Assembly (NCBI GenBank): GCA_002791575.1 | Contig: PFXI01000014.1 | Span: 24,975 to 88,974, forward strand | Length of the DNA stretch: 64,000 bases | Reading direction: 5' to 3' | DNA from: Zetaproteobacteria bacterium CG_4_9_14_3_um_filter_54_145 | GTDB lineage: Bacteria > Pseudomonadota > Zetaproteobacteria > Mariprofundales > Mariprofundaceae | Notes under the pieces: model-generated | Seen by the model: the letters and a program-made list of their open reading frames with translations, nothing else | What the model was told of the DNA's origin: nothing | Databases searched by the model: none | Made by a program: the position numbers and the translations under genes | Part shown: positions 27,467 through 36,878 of the stretch, one piece after another | How the letters are laid out: each line of letters starts with the position of its first letter | How positions within the stretch are numbered: the first letter of the stretch is position 1

Positions 27467-28243
27467 TTATAGCGGGTGAAACCGCAGATTATTGACCCGG
27501 AAAAATTCGAACTGCTCTGCCGGTAACTGAAACGGTGCAGCCGCATGAATGGCGCGGATCAGGGATGCATCGAGTAACTCACTGCCGGAGCTTTCCAGAA
27601 TAATCACCGAGGCAATGTCACCATTGGGCAGTAGCTTCATCTCCACCAGCGGATCAGTGAGCGTACCGGCGCTTAACGGTACTTTCCAATGATCCTGTAC
27701 AGCCGCCTGCATCAGGGCGATATAACGCTCTTTCTCGGTCGTGGATAGCTGTTTGCCGGCCAGGTCCGCCAGCTCCGGTCGTGTGGTCTGTGCACGTTTG
27801 GCTGTACGGTCGCTTGAAGATGCAACTGGTGCAAAGGGATCGAAATTGTCATCTGCTTTGGCGGCCGCTTTGATCGCTTTTTCAGGTTTTACAACTGGTT
27901 TGGCAACCGCTTTGGGTTGCATGACCGGTTTGGGCTTCACCACCGGTTTTGGTTTTACGACGGGTTTCACTTTCGCTTTGACGATCGGTTTCGGTTTCGG
28001 CGGCTGCACGATTTTCGGCTTGCTTGCTTTCGGTTTGTTGTGCGCCTGTTGTTCGAGTTTAGCCAGCTCCTTGGCTGAGATCATCATCACTTCAATGCGT
28101 TTTAATGGCTCCGGCTTATGTTGCTGCTGCCACTGCGCGAGTACCAGTATGATAATGAGCACCAGCGCGTGCAGCAGCACTGCAAAGAGCAGGTCTGTCC
28201 TGTTCAGATCACCCGTGCTGTTAGCGGTGCGGCTCTGTGACAA
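27467..28243 (-). CDS. tolA: TolA-like periplasm-spanning protein
   Basis: Links the inner-membrane TolQR motor to the outer membrane during cell division. 258 residues: one N-terminal transmembrane helix (LLFAVLLHALVLIIILVLA), a long Lys/Pro/Val-rich spacer of repeated KPKP and VKPKPV units (about residues 70-125), then a TonB/TolA C-terminal domain (ALMQAAVQDHWKVP...LPNGDIASVIILESSG). The TTG start at 28243 overlaps tolR by 23 bases and is the least certain point. tolB and pal do not follow; the next gene is on the other strand. Confidence 0.85.
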   Translation of the reverse strand: MSQSRTANSTGDLNRTDLLFAVLLHALVLIIILVLAQWQQQHKPEPLKRIEVMMISAKELAKLEQQAHNKPKASKPKIVQPPKPKPIVKAKVKPVVKPKPVVKPKPVMQPKAVAKPVVKPEKAIKAAAKADDNFDPFAPVASSSDRTAKRAQTTRPELADLAGKQLSTTEKERYIALMQAAVQDHWKVPLSAGTLTDPLVEMKLLPNGDIASVIILESSGSELLDASLIRAIHAAAPFQLPAEQFEFFRVNNLRFHPL

Positions 28244-28637
28244 GGCCGACCTTCTGGATGCCGGCTGTTTCCAGCAGGCTTAATATTTCTGCAACACGCC
28301 CGTAAGGGGTTTTGCTGTCGCCACGAATAAAAACAGGTAGTCCCGGCTTCTGTTGCCGCATGGCCTGAATACGCGGTGCCAGCTGTTTGATATCAATGGC
28401 GAGCTTTTGTATGTAGAGCGTGCCGTCGGCCTTGATGCTGACAACCAGCGGTTCCACGTTCTGCTGCATGGCTGGTGATTCTGCATCTGGCAGGTCGACA
28501 TTGACGCCCTGACTGAGCAGCGGTGCCGTGACCATAAAGATAATCAGCAGTACCAGCATGACATCGACCAGCGGGGTGACATTGATTTCACCCATCGGTT
28601 CGTTGCCTTTATCCCATTTACTTTGACCGGCCCACAT
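28221..28637 (-). CDS. tolR: TolR, Tol-Pal biopolymer transport protein
   Basis: Inner-membrane motor component working with TolQ on proton flow. 138 residues. Short cytoplasmic start, then INVTPLVDVMLVLLIIFMVTAPLL with the essential Asp in the single membrane helix, and a periplasmic ExbD/TolR domain. Sits three bases after tolQ and overlaps tolA. The helix Asp distinguishes it as a functional ExbD/TolR member; the Tol assignment rests on tolA and ybgC next door. Confidence 0.94.
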   Translation of the reverse strand: MWAGQSKWDKGNEPMGEINVTPLVDVMLVLLIIFMVTAPLLSQGVNVDLPDAESPAMQQNVEPLVVSIKADGTLYIQKLAIDIKQLAPRIQAMRQQKPGLPVFIRGDSKTPYGRVAEILSLLETAGIQKVGLVTEPHR

Positions 28638-28640
28638 AGA

Positions 28641-29330
28641 TTAATCCTTGATGTGGCGGGAGATGATATTCAGGAACTCGGAAGAGAACTGCTCCATATT
28701 CGCGCCCAGGCGTTTGAGGTCGGAGGTGAACTTGTTATAGGCAACCACGGCCGGAATCGCCGCAATCAGACCGAAGGCCGTGGCCACCAGCGCTTCGGCA
28801 ATGCCGGGTGCTACTGCGGTCAGGGCAGTATTTTTGGTCAGTGCGATACTCTGGAAAGCATTAACGATACCCCATACCGTGCCGAAGAGACCGATAAACG
28901 GCGATGTTGAACCGACGGTGGCCAGAAATGCCAGGTTGCGTGACAGCTTCTCGATTTCGCGGGAGAAGGCGGCATCAAGGGACCTGCGCACGCCGTCGAT
29001 ACCGCCGCCGGCGGTGATCTTGGCAGTTTGCCCCTGGCTGACATCGCGCCTTAAGCGCAGGAACTCACGGTAGCCGGCCTGGAATATATTAGGCAGCGAG
29101 CTATCCGGGTACTGCTGCGGAATACCGGCGAGTACCGTATCCATATCCGTACCACCCCAGAATGACTGCGAGAACAACTCCGCCTCGCGGCGTGTTTTCC
29201 GGTAGAGGCGCCATTTGTTAAAAATGATCGCCCACGACATCAGCGAGAGCAGGATCAGCAGGATCAATACCCCCTGCACAACGATGCCGGCATGAAGGAT
29301 CAGGTTAAGGATGGATAGATCCTGGTTCAT
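28641..29330 (-). CDS. tolQ: TolQ, Tol-Pal proton channel subunit
   Basis: MotA/TolQ/ExbB family inner-membrane protein, 229 residues with three membrane segments (about 15-37, 130-160 and 170-195). Conserved LATVGSTSPFIGLFGTVWGIVNAF and EALVATAFGLIAAIPAVVAYN are present. ATG overlaps the ybgC stop by four bases. Confidence 0.96.
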   Translation of the reverse strand: MNQDLSILNLILHAGIVVQGVLILLILLSLMSWAIIFNKWRLYRKTRREAELFSQSFWGGTDMDTVLAGIPQQYPDSSLPNIFQAGYREFLRLRRDVSQGQTAKITAGGGIDGVRRSLDAAFSREIEKLSRNLAFLATVGSTSPFIGLFGTVWGIVNAFQSIALTKNTALTAVAPGIAEALVATAFGLIAAIPAVVAYNKFTSDLKRLGANMEQFSSEFLNIISRHIKD

Positions 29331-29755
29331 AAGTGCTCCTTATTCAGGTGATTCTGTAGTTTTTCACTTAGCGGCGCCGGAATACGGCTGACGCTGCCAT
29401 CCCTGCTTATGCAGGCCAGGCGGATGGTGGCTGTACAGAGTTCTCTGCGCGAGGCCTGATGGTAAATAGTCTGGCTAAAGGCGAGGCGGGCACCGCGCAG
29501 CTCAATCAGGGCTGTATCCACATCGAGCAGATCATTAAAGCGGGCTGGACTCTGGTAGCGTACATGTGCCTCGCTGACGGCGAACAGTACACCGAAGGCT
29601 GACTCGATACTGTCCAGCTCCAGCCCGATGGCACGCAAAAATTCAGTGCGGCCGCGCTCCATGAACTTCAGGTAATTGGCATAATAGACAACACCGCCAT
29701 GGTCGGTATCTTCATAGTAGACGCGCACGGGCAGGCTTTCTGAAAAGCGGGTCAT
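29327..29755 (-). CDS. ybgC: acyl-CoA thioesterase of the Tol-Pal cluster
   Basis: 4-hydroxybenzoyl-CoA thioesterase-like hot-dog fold enzyme usually found at the head of tol-pal operons, thought to act on acyl-CoA or acyl-ACP in phospholipid metabolism. 142 residues. The active-site motif [20 protein letters not shown] is intact, including the catalytic Asp. Four-base overlaps link it to ruvB upstream and tolQ downstream. Confidence 0.95.
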   Translation of the reverse strand: MTRFSESLPVRVYYEDTDHGGVVYYANYLKFMERGRTEFLRAIGLELDSIESAFGVLFAVSEAHVRYQSPARFNDLLDVDTALIELRGARLAFSQTIYHQASRRELCTATIRLACISRDGSVSRIPAPLSEKLQNHLNKEHL

Positions 29756-30801
29756 AGCAGAGACTCCTGTTTAGAACCTTGTTGCAGCGCGGCCGGCAGC
29801 TCTCTGTTCATATGGGCATAGGCCAGTGGTGTTGCTGTGCGGCCGCGCGGTGTGCGTGCAATCAACCCTTCCTGCAGCAGATAGGGCTCAAGCACATCCT
29901 CGATGGTGTCGCGCTCCTCGGAGATGGAGGCAGCGAGTGTATCGATGCCGACCGGTCCGCCACCGTACTTGTCGATCATCACCGCCAGCAGACGACGATC
30001 CTGATGATCCAGTCCGAGATGATCGACCTCCAGACGCTGCAGTGAGCTGTCGGCAACGCTGCCGGTAATGATGCCACTGTGCTCAACCTGGGCAAAATCG
30101 CGAACCCGGCGCAACAGGCGGTTGGCAATACGCGGCGTGCCGCGTGAGCGACGAGCGATCTCCTCAGCCCCGCTGTGGTCAGCCCGGATATTCAATAGTT
30201 TGGCAGAGCGCTCGGCGATAAGTGTCAGCTCCTGATGCGAGTAGAACTCCAGCCGTTCAATCACGCCGAATCGGTCACGCAGCGGATTGGTCAGCAGTCC
30301 TGCACGCGTGGTGGCGCCGACCAGCGTGAATCTCGGTATATCCATCTTGATCGGGCGGGCTGCAGGGCCCTGGCCGATAATCAGATCCAGCTGAAAGTCT
30401 TCCATGGCGGGATAGAGAATCTCTTCAACCTGCGGACTTAAACGATGAATTTCATCGATAAACAGCACATCGCCCTCTTCGATATTGGTCAGCATGGCCG
30501 CCAGATCGCCCGGCCGCTCAATGACGGGGCCCGAGGTGGCGCGGATATGCACGCCCATCTCCAGTGCAATAATATTGGCCAGTGTGGTTTTACCCAGCCC
30601 GGGAGGGCCGTAGAGAAGCACATGATCCAGTGATTCATGCCGTGCCCTGGCAGCCTGAATATAGACCGACAGGTTGGCGCGAATTTTTTCCTGGCCTACA
30701 TATTCATCGAGCTTTTTCGGCCTAAGGGCCGCATCCCAGTTGTCGGTCTGGTTGGCAGAACCATCAATCAGCCTCTCCTGCTGCTCTTCTTCGTCATGCA
30801 T
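29752..30801 (-). CDS. ruvB: Holliday junction branch migration helicase RuvB
   Basis: Hexameric AAA+ motor that drives branch migration with RuvA. 349 residues. Walker [10 protein letters not shown], Walker B LFIDEIHR, sensor 1 GATTRAG, and the C-terminal winged-helix domain (about 270-335) with TPRGR are all present. It follows ruvA after two bases. Confidence 0.98.
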   Translation of the reverse strand: MHDEEEQQERLIDGSANQTDNWDAALRPKKLDEYVGQEKIRANLSVYIQAARARHESLDHVLLYGPPGLGKTTLANIIALEMGVHIRATSGPVIERPGDLAAMLTNIEEGDVLFIDEIHRLSPQVEEILYPAMEDFQLDLIIGQGPAARPIKMDIPRFTLVGATTRAGLLTNPLRDRFGVIERLEFYSHQELTLIAERSAKLLNIRADHSGAEEIARRSRGTPRIANRLLRRVRDFAQVEHSGIITGSVADSSLQRLEVDHLGLDHQDRRLLAVMIDKYGGGPVGIDTLAASISEERDTIEDVLEPYLLQEGLIARTPRGRTATPLAYAHMNRELPAALQQGSKQESLL

Positions 30802-30803
30802 AT

Positions 30804-31370
30804 TCAGCTCATTGCCCTTAAGGCTGCGCGGAACATGCTTTCAAAGTCCGCCATTTCGACATGTTTGAGTGCAAGATCAATCTGTGCCGGTTTATAACCC
30901 AGGTTACTCAGGGCAGAGCGTACCTCATCGGCGCTGTTGCCAATAATCGATCCACCCTCAACGTGTACGCCGCCCAGCTTGCCCTGCAGCTCCAGAATCA
31001 GCCGTTGGGCGGTTTTTTTGCCGATGCCTGGGGTGCGGGCGATGGTCAGATCATCAGCCTGCTCGATTGCACGGATCAGCTCTTCCGTGCTGATACCACC
31101 CATCAGACTCAGTGCCATGCGCGCGCCAATACCGCTAACGCTGGTTAATTTGCGGAAAATATCCCGTTCACTGGCACTGCTGAAGCCGAACAGGGTGATC
31201 TGATCTTCCCGGACATAGGTATGAATGGAGAGCTCTGTAGCTTCCCCCTGTCGCAGTTTGCACAGTGTTTGCAGGCTGACGGTGACATCGTAGCCGATAC
31301 CGCCGATATCCAGCAGTACGGCGCCGGCCGGATCCAGTGTTCTGATGGTGCCGGATAGCCAGCCGATCAT
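30804..31370 (-). CDS. ruvA: Holliday junction DNA-binding protein RuvA
   Basis: Tetrameric four-way junction binder that loads RuvB. 188 residues. N-terminal OB fold (MIGWLSGTI), two helix-hairpin-helix motifs ([16 protein letters not shown] and [19 protein letters not shown]), and the C-terminal RuvB-contacting domain (about 140-188). ATG overlaps the ruvC stop by four bases. Confidence 0.97.
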   Translation of the reverse strand: MIGWLSGTIRTLDPAGAVLLDIGGIGYDVTVSLQTLCKLRQGEATELSIHTYVREDQITLFGFSSASERDIFRKLTSVSGIGARMALSLMGGISTEELIRAIEQADDLTIARTPGIGKKTAQRLILELQGKLGGVHVEGGSIIGNSADEVRSALSNLGYKPAQIDLALKHVEMADFESMFRAALRAMS

Positions 31371-31858
31371 CGTTGCTTGTCCATGATTGATTGCATCGGG
31401 GCATGATGCGCATGACAGATGGCAACGGCAAGTGCATCTGCTGCATCTTCAGCCAAAGGCTCCGGCGGATGCAGCAGCATACGTATCATATGCTGCACCT
31501 GCTCCTTGTCAGCGCGCCCGAAACCGACCACCGCCTGCTTCACTTTTGTCGGGGAGTAGGGCGATACACGCAGCCCGCAATCCATGCAGGCGGCGATCAA
31601 AGCACCGCGTGCCTGACCGAGTTTCAGCGCTGAATTTACATTTTTGGAAACAAAGACATCCTCGATGGCAGCCAGTCCCGGCCGGAATTCGTTGATAACC
31701 ACCTTCAGCCCGGTAAACAGCATGTGCAGGCGAGCATCAAAGTCGCCAGAGCCGCAACGGATGACGCTATGGTGTACGTGCTTGATGCGGTTGCCCTCTA
31801 CATCGATAATACCTATACCGGTTTTCAGTGAGCCGGGATCAACACCGAGAATGCGCAT
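31367..31858 (-). CDS. ruvC: crossover junction endodeoxyribonuclease RuvC
   Basis: RNase H-fold resolvase that nicks Holliday junctions. 163 residues. First catalytic Asp in GVDPGSLKTG, Glu in AAIEDVFVSKN, and the final acidic pair in LAEDAADALAVAICH. Directly follows yebC (two-base gap), the common yebC-ruvC-ruvA-ruvB order. Confidence 0.97.
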   Translation of the reverse strand: MRILGVDPGSLKTGIGIIDVEGNRIKHVHHSVIRCGSGDFDARLHMLFTGLKVVINEFRPGLAAIEDVFVSKNVNSALKLGQARGALIAACMDCGLRVSPYSPTKVKQAVVGFGRADKEQVQHMIRMLLHPPEPLAEDAADALAVAICHAHHAPMQSIMDKQR

Positions 31859-31860
31859 CT

Positions 31861-32622
31861 TCAGTTCAGTCCTGAAATACGTTCCATCTCGGCATCGGAA
31901 ATATCGTAGTTGGCATAGACATGCTGTACATCGTCCAGATCTTCCAGACGCTCAATCAGGGCCAGTAGTTTCTCGGCGGCCTCGCCCTCAACCGCGATAC
32001 AGTTTTCAGGCAGCCAGGTGATTTCACAAAGTTCTGCTTCCAGCACTGCATCGTCCAGCGCCTGGTGCAGCGTGCCGAAATCGGCCGGTGCACAGATGAC
32101 GGTGGTGTAGCCGGCTTCGTTATCATCCTGAATATCGTCAGCGCCGGCCTCCAGCGCAATCTCCATCAACTGCTCCTGATCAACCGTGTCGTGTGCGAAG
32201 ATGCATTGACCCTTCTGGTGAAACATCCAGCTCACACAACCGGATTCGCCCATATGACCGCCACCCTTGTTAAAGGCGGAGCGGACATCGGCAACCGTGC
32301 GATTGCGATTGTCGGTCATGCAATCGACCAGAATGGCAACACCGGCCTGGCCGTAGCCTTCGTAACGGACCTCTTCAATATGAGTGCCATCCTCACCGCC
32401 GGTGCCGCGGGCTGTGGCGCGCTCGATATTGTCCTTGGGCATGTTGACACCCTTGGCGGCTGTGATTGCGGCACGCAGTCGCGGATTTGTAGCGGGATCA
32501 TCACCACCGAGACGGGCGGCAATGGTGATTTCTCGGATGTAACGGGTAAAAACCTGGCCGCGTTTGGCATCGACTGCCGCCTTTTTATGTTTGATGCTGG
32601 ACCATTTATTATGACCGGACAT
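31861..32622 (-). CDS. yebC: YebC/PmpR family regulatory/translation factor
   Basis: 253 residues beginning MSGHNKWSSIKHKKAAVDAKR, the hallmark of the family. Members bind DNA as regulators in some species; recent work on homologues links them to relief of ribosome stalling at proline runs. Start at 32622 follows GGGGAGC at eight bases; the longer in-frame extension upstream is rejected. First gene of the run yebC-ruvCAB-ybgC-tolQRA. Confidence 0.95.
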   Translation of the reverse strand: MSGHNKWSSIKHKKAAVDAKRGQVFTRYIREITIAARLGGDDPATNPRLRAAITAAKGVNMPKDNIERATARGTGGEDGTHIEEVRYEGYGQAGVAILVDCMTDNRNRTVADVRSAFNKGGGHMGESGCVSWMFHQKGQCIFAHDTVDQEQLMEIALEAGADDIQDDNEAGYTTVICAPADFGTLHQALDDAVLEAELCEITWLPENCIAVEGEAAEKLLALIERLEDLDDVQHVYANYDISDAEMERISGLN

Positions 32623-32736
32623 GAAAGTTGCTCCCCATAAAAAAATCGGAGTGAACGATAGCACTCCGCTGCTTCTGCTTCTGCGTTTTGGCGTGAGGGT
32701 GGCAGGGTGTAAACGGAGCTGCCCCCATGGTTGTCG

Positions 32737-33411
32737 TTATATCCGGGATGCCAGATTGGTCATGACTTTGGATGTCAGTTGCATGAACTGTTTGACCGGT
32801 TGCGGCAGCTCGGCTGCGCCCAGATTTTCCGCAAGCTCCGCATGGCCCTGTTCGTCAATTTTCATCTGCGTCACGATGGCCCGGCTGCGGCTATCCTCAG
32901 CGGGCAGATGTTGCAGGTGGTTATCCAGATGGCGCACGACCTGATGTTCTGTTTCAGCCAGAAAACCCAGGTTCCAGCGGTCACCGGCAATGCCGGCAGT
33001 CACGCCGATAGCAAAGGAGCCTGCATACCAGAAAGGATCGAGGATGGAGGGTTTCTCTCCCAGCTCGGTGAGCCTGCGGCGGCACCAGTTCAGGTGGTCG
33101 CTCTCTTCAACGGATGCGTATTTAAGACGCTCTGACAAGGCGGGATCGCGAGCAGTCAGACTCTGTCCCTGATACAGTGCTTGCGCGGCCATTTCGCCTG
33201 CATGGTTGACCCGCATCAATCCGGCAGCCTGTCGTTTCTGCTCCGCTGTCATCTCCGATAGCGGCTGATGATCATCAGATGCAGCCGTATCGGCGGCCGG
33301 TGGATAGGGGCGCGAGCTGGGTTGTTCACAGAAGATATTATTCAGTGCGCGATCGAGCTCACCGATCAGTCGATCCTGTATTGAAGGGGTACGAAATGGC
33401 TTAGCTTGCAT
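32737..33411 (-). CDS. coq7: Coq7-type 2-nonaprenyl/octaprenyl-3-methyl-6-methoxy-1,4-benzoquinol hydroxylase
   Basis: Di-iron monooxygenase of ubiquinone synthesis (the step done by UbiF in E. coli). 224 residues. Ligand motifs in order: NHAGEMAAQALYQGQ, EESDHLNWC, AETEHQVV and DEQGHAE, giving the Glu/His set of the ferritin-like fold. An N-terminal extension of about 60 residues precedes the fold. Its presence implies an aerobic or microaerobic respiration with ubiquinone. The promoter should lie in the AT-rich gap upstream. Confidence 0.94.
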   Translation of the reverse strand: MQAKPFRTPSIQDRLIGELDRALNNIFCEQPSSRPYPPAADTAASDDHQPLSEMTAEQKRQAAGLMRVNHAGEMAAQALYQGQSLTARDPALSERLKYASVEESDHLNWCRRRLTELGEKPSILDPFWYAGSFAIGVTAGIAGDRWNLGFLAETEHQVVRHLDNHLQHLPAEDSRSRAIVTQMKIDEQGHAELAENLGAAELPQPVKQFMQLTSKVMTNLASRI

Positions 33412-33487
33412 ATGACATCCTGATGTACATTTCTTTCAAATGGCTTATTTTTACCCTAAATGGTTTGTTTGCAAGGGTTTGTAAACT

Positions 33488-33699
33488 GTATCCACAGAGG
33501 CTGTGGATAACGTTGTGGATGGATGGCCATATTCCTTTGCCCGCAAGGCAGGGGTGTGACAGGCATGTGACATGCCTTAATTTTAGGCATGATAAAGTAT
33601 GTATGTTTATCAATAAGTTATCTGTTTTTTTTGAAGATGCTGGATTCTTTTGCAGGGTTAAATATTTATTAATATTTTTGCTTGCTCAAAGTGGATAAC
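33488..33699. other. DnaA-box cluster with AT-rich tract (candidate replication origin or DnaA-regulated site)
   Basis: In the 274-base gap between hpnE and coq7 and its edge. TATCCACAG-AGG-CTGTGGATA (33489-33509) is a perfect inverted repeat of two DnaA boxes, one of them an exact TGTGGATAA (33502-33510). TGTGGATGG follows at 33514-33522 and AGTGGATAA at 33690-33698. Between them are three GGCATG units in alternating orientation (33562-33591) and a very AT-rich run near 33592-33680 containing poly-T and TTAAATATTTATTAATA, as expected for a DNA-unwinding element. dnaA, dnaN and gidA are not nearby, so the assignment is open. Confidence 0.42.
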
Positions 33700-34981
33700 G
33701 CTGATAATGGGGGGTGGCGAGGCAACAGTTAGCTGCGATTTCACCGCGCCGCACTGCCGATTCGATAGTTGCCGGCAATTGACCGGGGGCAGGGCGCTCG
33801 CATGCATCAATGATGTTTTTTGTTACATCTGCTTGGACTGCATGATCGGGACGCACCAGTGTAGTGGCACGACGTTCACTGATGATGCGGCTATGCTTCA
33901 GTTGCGGCTGACTGCCGCATAGCAGGGATAACTCATGCAGGCAGAGCTCGATCAACTCATGTGACTCCCTGTGGCCGGCATCGGCACTGATTACGGCGCA
34001 GATATGTTTGCCGGGTGTGGCGTTACCCCACTGTTGTGATACATCAAAGTACCATTGGCCGGTGCCATCGATGCAGCCGACCAGTGGCGCAGGCATGGTT
34101 ATGGCCTGATGCAGCCAGAGATGAATATTGGTAATGGCGCGTGTTTCATGCGTGGTTCTACGATTGCGTAGTCTATCCGCCGCAAACGGGGGAAGGGCGA
34201 CAACTGCCTTGTCAAACGACCTGTCATCCACAATCACCTTGCCAGCGGCTTCCTCCAGCTGGCGCACCCTGTGACCGGTATGGATTTGTACACCCAGTTT
34301 TTCCGCATGACGGGCCAGCGGCTCGATCATTGCGGTTTGTAATGGTGCTGTGAACCAGCCCAGTCGTGCCTGTTTGCGACCGGCAAAACTCTCTTTGAGC
34401 ACGCGTTTGAAGGAGAGCGGGCAGGCTGTATCGATCCCTTCATTCATGGCCCCCAGGCAGAGAGGCTCGAGCATGTCTGATACCAATTGCCCGGGTATAC
34501 GCAGCTCCTTGAGCCAGCCTGCGACATGTTCGGCCTGTGGCGCGCTGCTTCGCTGCAGTGCGGCGGCCAGTCGCAGCATCGCTATTGCCGAGCTGAGACC
34601 GTGGCCGGGCATAGCCGCTGCAGCCAGCAGCATGGCCGGGGCAAAGGGGAGTTTGCTGCTCGGCTGAAAATGGAAATGACCGCGCCTTGCATCCCAGAGC
34701 GGCAAACAGAGGGAGGGTTGCCAGTGCAGATATTGATCGGCACCGGCCTCGCGTAACAGTGCCTGAGTCGCTGCATAGGCACCGATCAGCAGATGCGGCC
34801 CATTGTCGCACTGTTGCTGCATGGTTGGTTCGAAAAAGGAGCGTGTGCGCCCGCCGAGTGCAGGGGCCGCTTCAAACAGCTCGACTTCTATATCAAGCCC
34901 GGCCAGACGGATGGCCGCAGTCAGGCCGGTTAGTCCGCCACCGATGACGGCCACACTGGTTGGCAGAGGCCTGGGATTCAT
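33686..34981 (-). CDS. hpnE: hydroxysqualene dehydroxylase HpnE
   Basis: FAD-dependent amine-oxidase-family enzyme that reduces hydroxysqualene to squalene in the HpnCDE route. About 431 residues. Dinucleotide-binding motif VAVIGGGLTGLTAAIRLAG with ELFEAAPALGGRTRSF at the N-terminus and the conserved PLCLGAMNEG segment. I take the ATG at 34981; a GTG five codons earlier (34996) is possible, and neither has a strong ribosome site. Last gene of hpnCDE; its stop lies in the DnaA-box gap. Confidence 0.92.
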   Translation of the reverse strand: MNPRPLPTSVAVIGGGLTGLTAAIRLAGLDIEVELFEAAPALGGRTRSFFEPTMQQQCDNGPHLLIGAYAATQALLREAGADQYLHWQPSLCLPLWDARRGHFHFQPSSKLPFAPAMLLAAAAMPGHGLSSAIAMLRLAAALQRSSAPQAEHVAGWLKELRIPGQLVSDMLEPLCLGAMNEGIDTACPLSFKRVLKESFAGRKQARLGWFTAPLQTAMIEPLARHAEKLGVQIHTGHRVRQLEEAAGKVIVDDRSFDKAVVALPPFAADRLRNRRTTHETRAITNIHLWLHQAITMPAPLVGCIDGTGQWYFDVSQQWGNATPGKHICAVISADAGHRESHELIELCLHELSLLCGSQPQLKHSRIISERRATTLVRPDHAVQADVTKNIIDACERPAPGQLPATIESAVRRGEIAANCCLATPHYQRYPL

Positions 34982-35032
34982 ATCAATGCTCTGCACGGGC
35001 GCGGCAGGTTATGCATTAGCTGGTACTTGCGC

Positions 35033-35908
35033 CTAGAATTCAAGCCGGATCGGCAGATTGCGTTTGCAGGCCCGGCACTCATAGCGCCATGCCCGCCAGG
35101 CAACCCACATTTTGCGCAGTGGCAGGATACGTACTGGCTGTTGCCACACATCAAAACCGTTTTGGCGCAGTTTGCGCAGATAAGTGTAGTAGGTGGCGCC
35201 CATGACAATCGATGGCCGCAGGCTTTCCCGATCCGCCGGTGGCAGTGTGGCAATGGCTGCCTGATAGGCCTGCTCGGCTTTTTCGCCATACTCCTGCAGC
35301 AGCTGCTGCATCGATGTATCCATCACGCCGTTCTTGAAAGCCTGATCACTAACCTGATAGCGGCTACGTGCTTCCTGCGGGATATAGATTCTGCCAACAG
35401 CCGCATCATCGGCCAGATCACGCAGGATATTGGTCAGTTGCAGCGCTTCGCCCAGATGGGTGGCAAAGTCGCGGCTTTTGCGCTCTGTATAACCAAAAAT
35501 CTCGATGGATAGTAATCCGACGACGCCGGCTACGCGGTAGATATAGAGCGCAAGATCTGCCTGCTTGATGAATGGTGTGCCCATCACATCGGTTTGCATG
35601 CCGTCGAGAATTTCCATCAGCAGCTCTTCATCAATAGGGAAGTGATCAGCGCACCAGCGCAGTTCATGACCGACCGGATGTTGCGCCTTGCCGGCAAAGG
35701 CACGGCTTAACTCATGCCGCCAGAAGCCCAGTTTGGCGATGGCGACCTGCTGCTCGCTGACCTCATCGGCTACATCATCCACTTCACGGCAGAAGGCATA
35801 GAGAGCCATCATGGCCCGCCGCTTATCTTCCGGCAGAAACATAAAGGCATAAAAGAATGAGGAGCCGGAGCCCCGTGTTTTATCCCGGCAATAGATCTCA
35901 GGTGTCAT
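35033..35908 (-). CDS. hpnD: presqualene diphosphate synthase HpnD
   Basis: Condenses two farnesyl diphosphates to presqualene diphosphate. 291 residues. Trans-isoprenyl diphosphate synthase motifs: FCREVDDVADE (first Asp-rich motif) and LTNILRDLADD (second), with SFFYAFMFLP near the start. ATG at 35908 preceded by GGAGC and overlapping the hpnC stop by 11 bases. Squalene feeds hopanoids or related lipids; no squalene-hopene cyclase lies in this window. Confidence 0.95.
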   Translation of the reverse strand: MTPEIYCRDKTRGSGSSFFYAFMFLPEDKRRAMMALYAFCREVDDVADEVSEQQVAIAKLGFWRHELSRAFAGKAQHPVGHELRWCADHFPIDEELLMEILDGMQTDVMGTPFIKQADLALYIYRVAGVVGLLSIEIFGYTERKSRDFATHLGEALQLTNILRDLADDAAVGRIYIPQEARSRYQVSDQAFKNGVMDTSMQQLLQEYGEKAEQAYQAAIATLPPADRESLRPSIVMGATYYTYLRKLRQNGFDVWQQPVRILPLRKMWVAWRAWRYECRACKRNLPIRLEF

Positions 35909-36812
35909 GTCTGCTCCGCTCTGCTGCACGTGACGGGAGCAGGCTGTCCGCGATGATGGGTAGAATCAGCTGTTTCCAGTCGCTTTTGCCCAGTGTAATG
36001 CGTTGGCTTAAGGGCTGTTCTGAAGCTTGCAGTCTGTCGAGCATGGTCAGGCCGCCGTGCAGCGTGGCAGCAATCTGCAGGCGCAGGCGCATGGGTAACA
36101 TCGCTAGCAGCGGTACGCCCTCTTTGAGCATGGCACGGGTTGCGGCGATGGCGTGCAGAAACACCGGCCGGAACTGCTTGTTATCAACTTGACCGGCCAG
36201 CAGTTGATCGGCAGTCAGTTGCTCTGCGGCTAGCCAGTCACCCGGTATGTAACAGCGTCCGTTGGGCAGATCAATACTGAAATCCTGCCAGAAGTTGATC
36301 AGTTGCAGCGCCGTGCAGATCAGATCCGAATAGCGATTGGCCTCAGCGCTGTTGACCCCGTGCAGGGCCAGCATCAGGCGTCCGACCGGATTGGCGGAGT
36401 GGCGGCAGTAAAATTTCAGCTCATCAAGGCTGCCATAGGCGTGCAGTGTGACATCCATGCGAAAGGCGATGAGCAGGTTATACAGCTCTTCGACAGGTAG
36501 CTGGCGGGTACGTATCGCATCACCCAGTGCCATGAATACGGCGTGATCGATGGCCGGGTCCTGCTCGCAGCGCTCCAGCAGCGTTTCCCACGCATCCAGC
36601 TGCTTTAAACGCATGCTAGCCGGTGCATTGCCCTCATCGGCCAGATCGTCGGCATGGCGGGCGAAGGCATATATGGCGGCAACGGCCGGGCGCAACTCTG
36701 CGCGCAGCAGCTTTGATGCTGTCGGAAAGTTTTCATAGTGGTTGCGTGCGGTATCCAGACAATGTTGATAAGCTTGCGCTAGCTGCATCGGCTGGCCAAT
36801 AGAGGCTTGCAT
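35898..36812 (-). CDS. hpnC: hydroxysqualene synthase HpnC
   Basis: Converts presqualene diphosphate to hydroxysqualene. 304 residues from the ATG at 36812. Motifs: FARHADDLADEG (first Asp-rich) and LINFWQDFSIDLPNGRCYIP (second). The frame stays open far upstream, into the divergent thiO gene, but the family usually begins close to the AQAYQHCLDTARNHYENFP segment; ATG 36788 is an alternative. No strong ribosome site is seen at either. Head of the hpnCDE operon, divergent from thiO. Confidence 0.93.
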   Translation of the reverse strand: MQASIGQPMQLAQAYQHCLDTARNHYENFPTASKLLRAELRPAVAAIYAFARHADDLADEGNAPASMRLKQLDAWETLLERCEQDPAIDHAVFMALGDAIRTRQLPVEELYNLLIAFRMDVTLHAYGSLDELKFYCRHSANPVGRLMLALHGVNSAEANRYSDLICTALQLINFWQDFSIDLPNGRCYIPGDWLAAEQLTADQLLAGQVDNKQFRPVFLHAIAATRAMLKEGVPLLAMLPMRLRLQIAATLHGGLTMLDRLQASEQPLSQRITLGKSDWKQLILPIIADSLLPSRAAERSRHDT

Positions 36813-36878
36813 GGCGGCATGGTGGCAATGCCGCGCGAATTCCGCAAGTGCATTCAACAATTGCCGGGGGAGAGTTTC

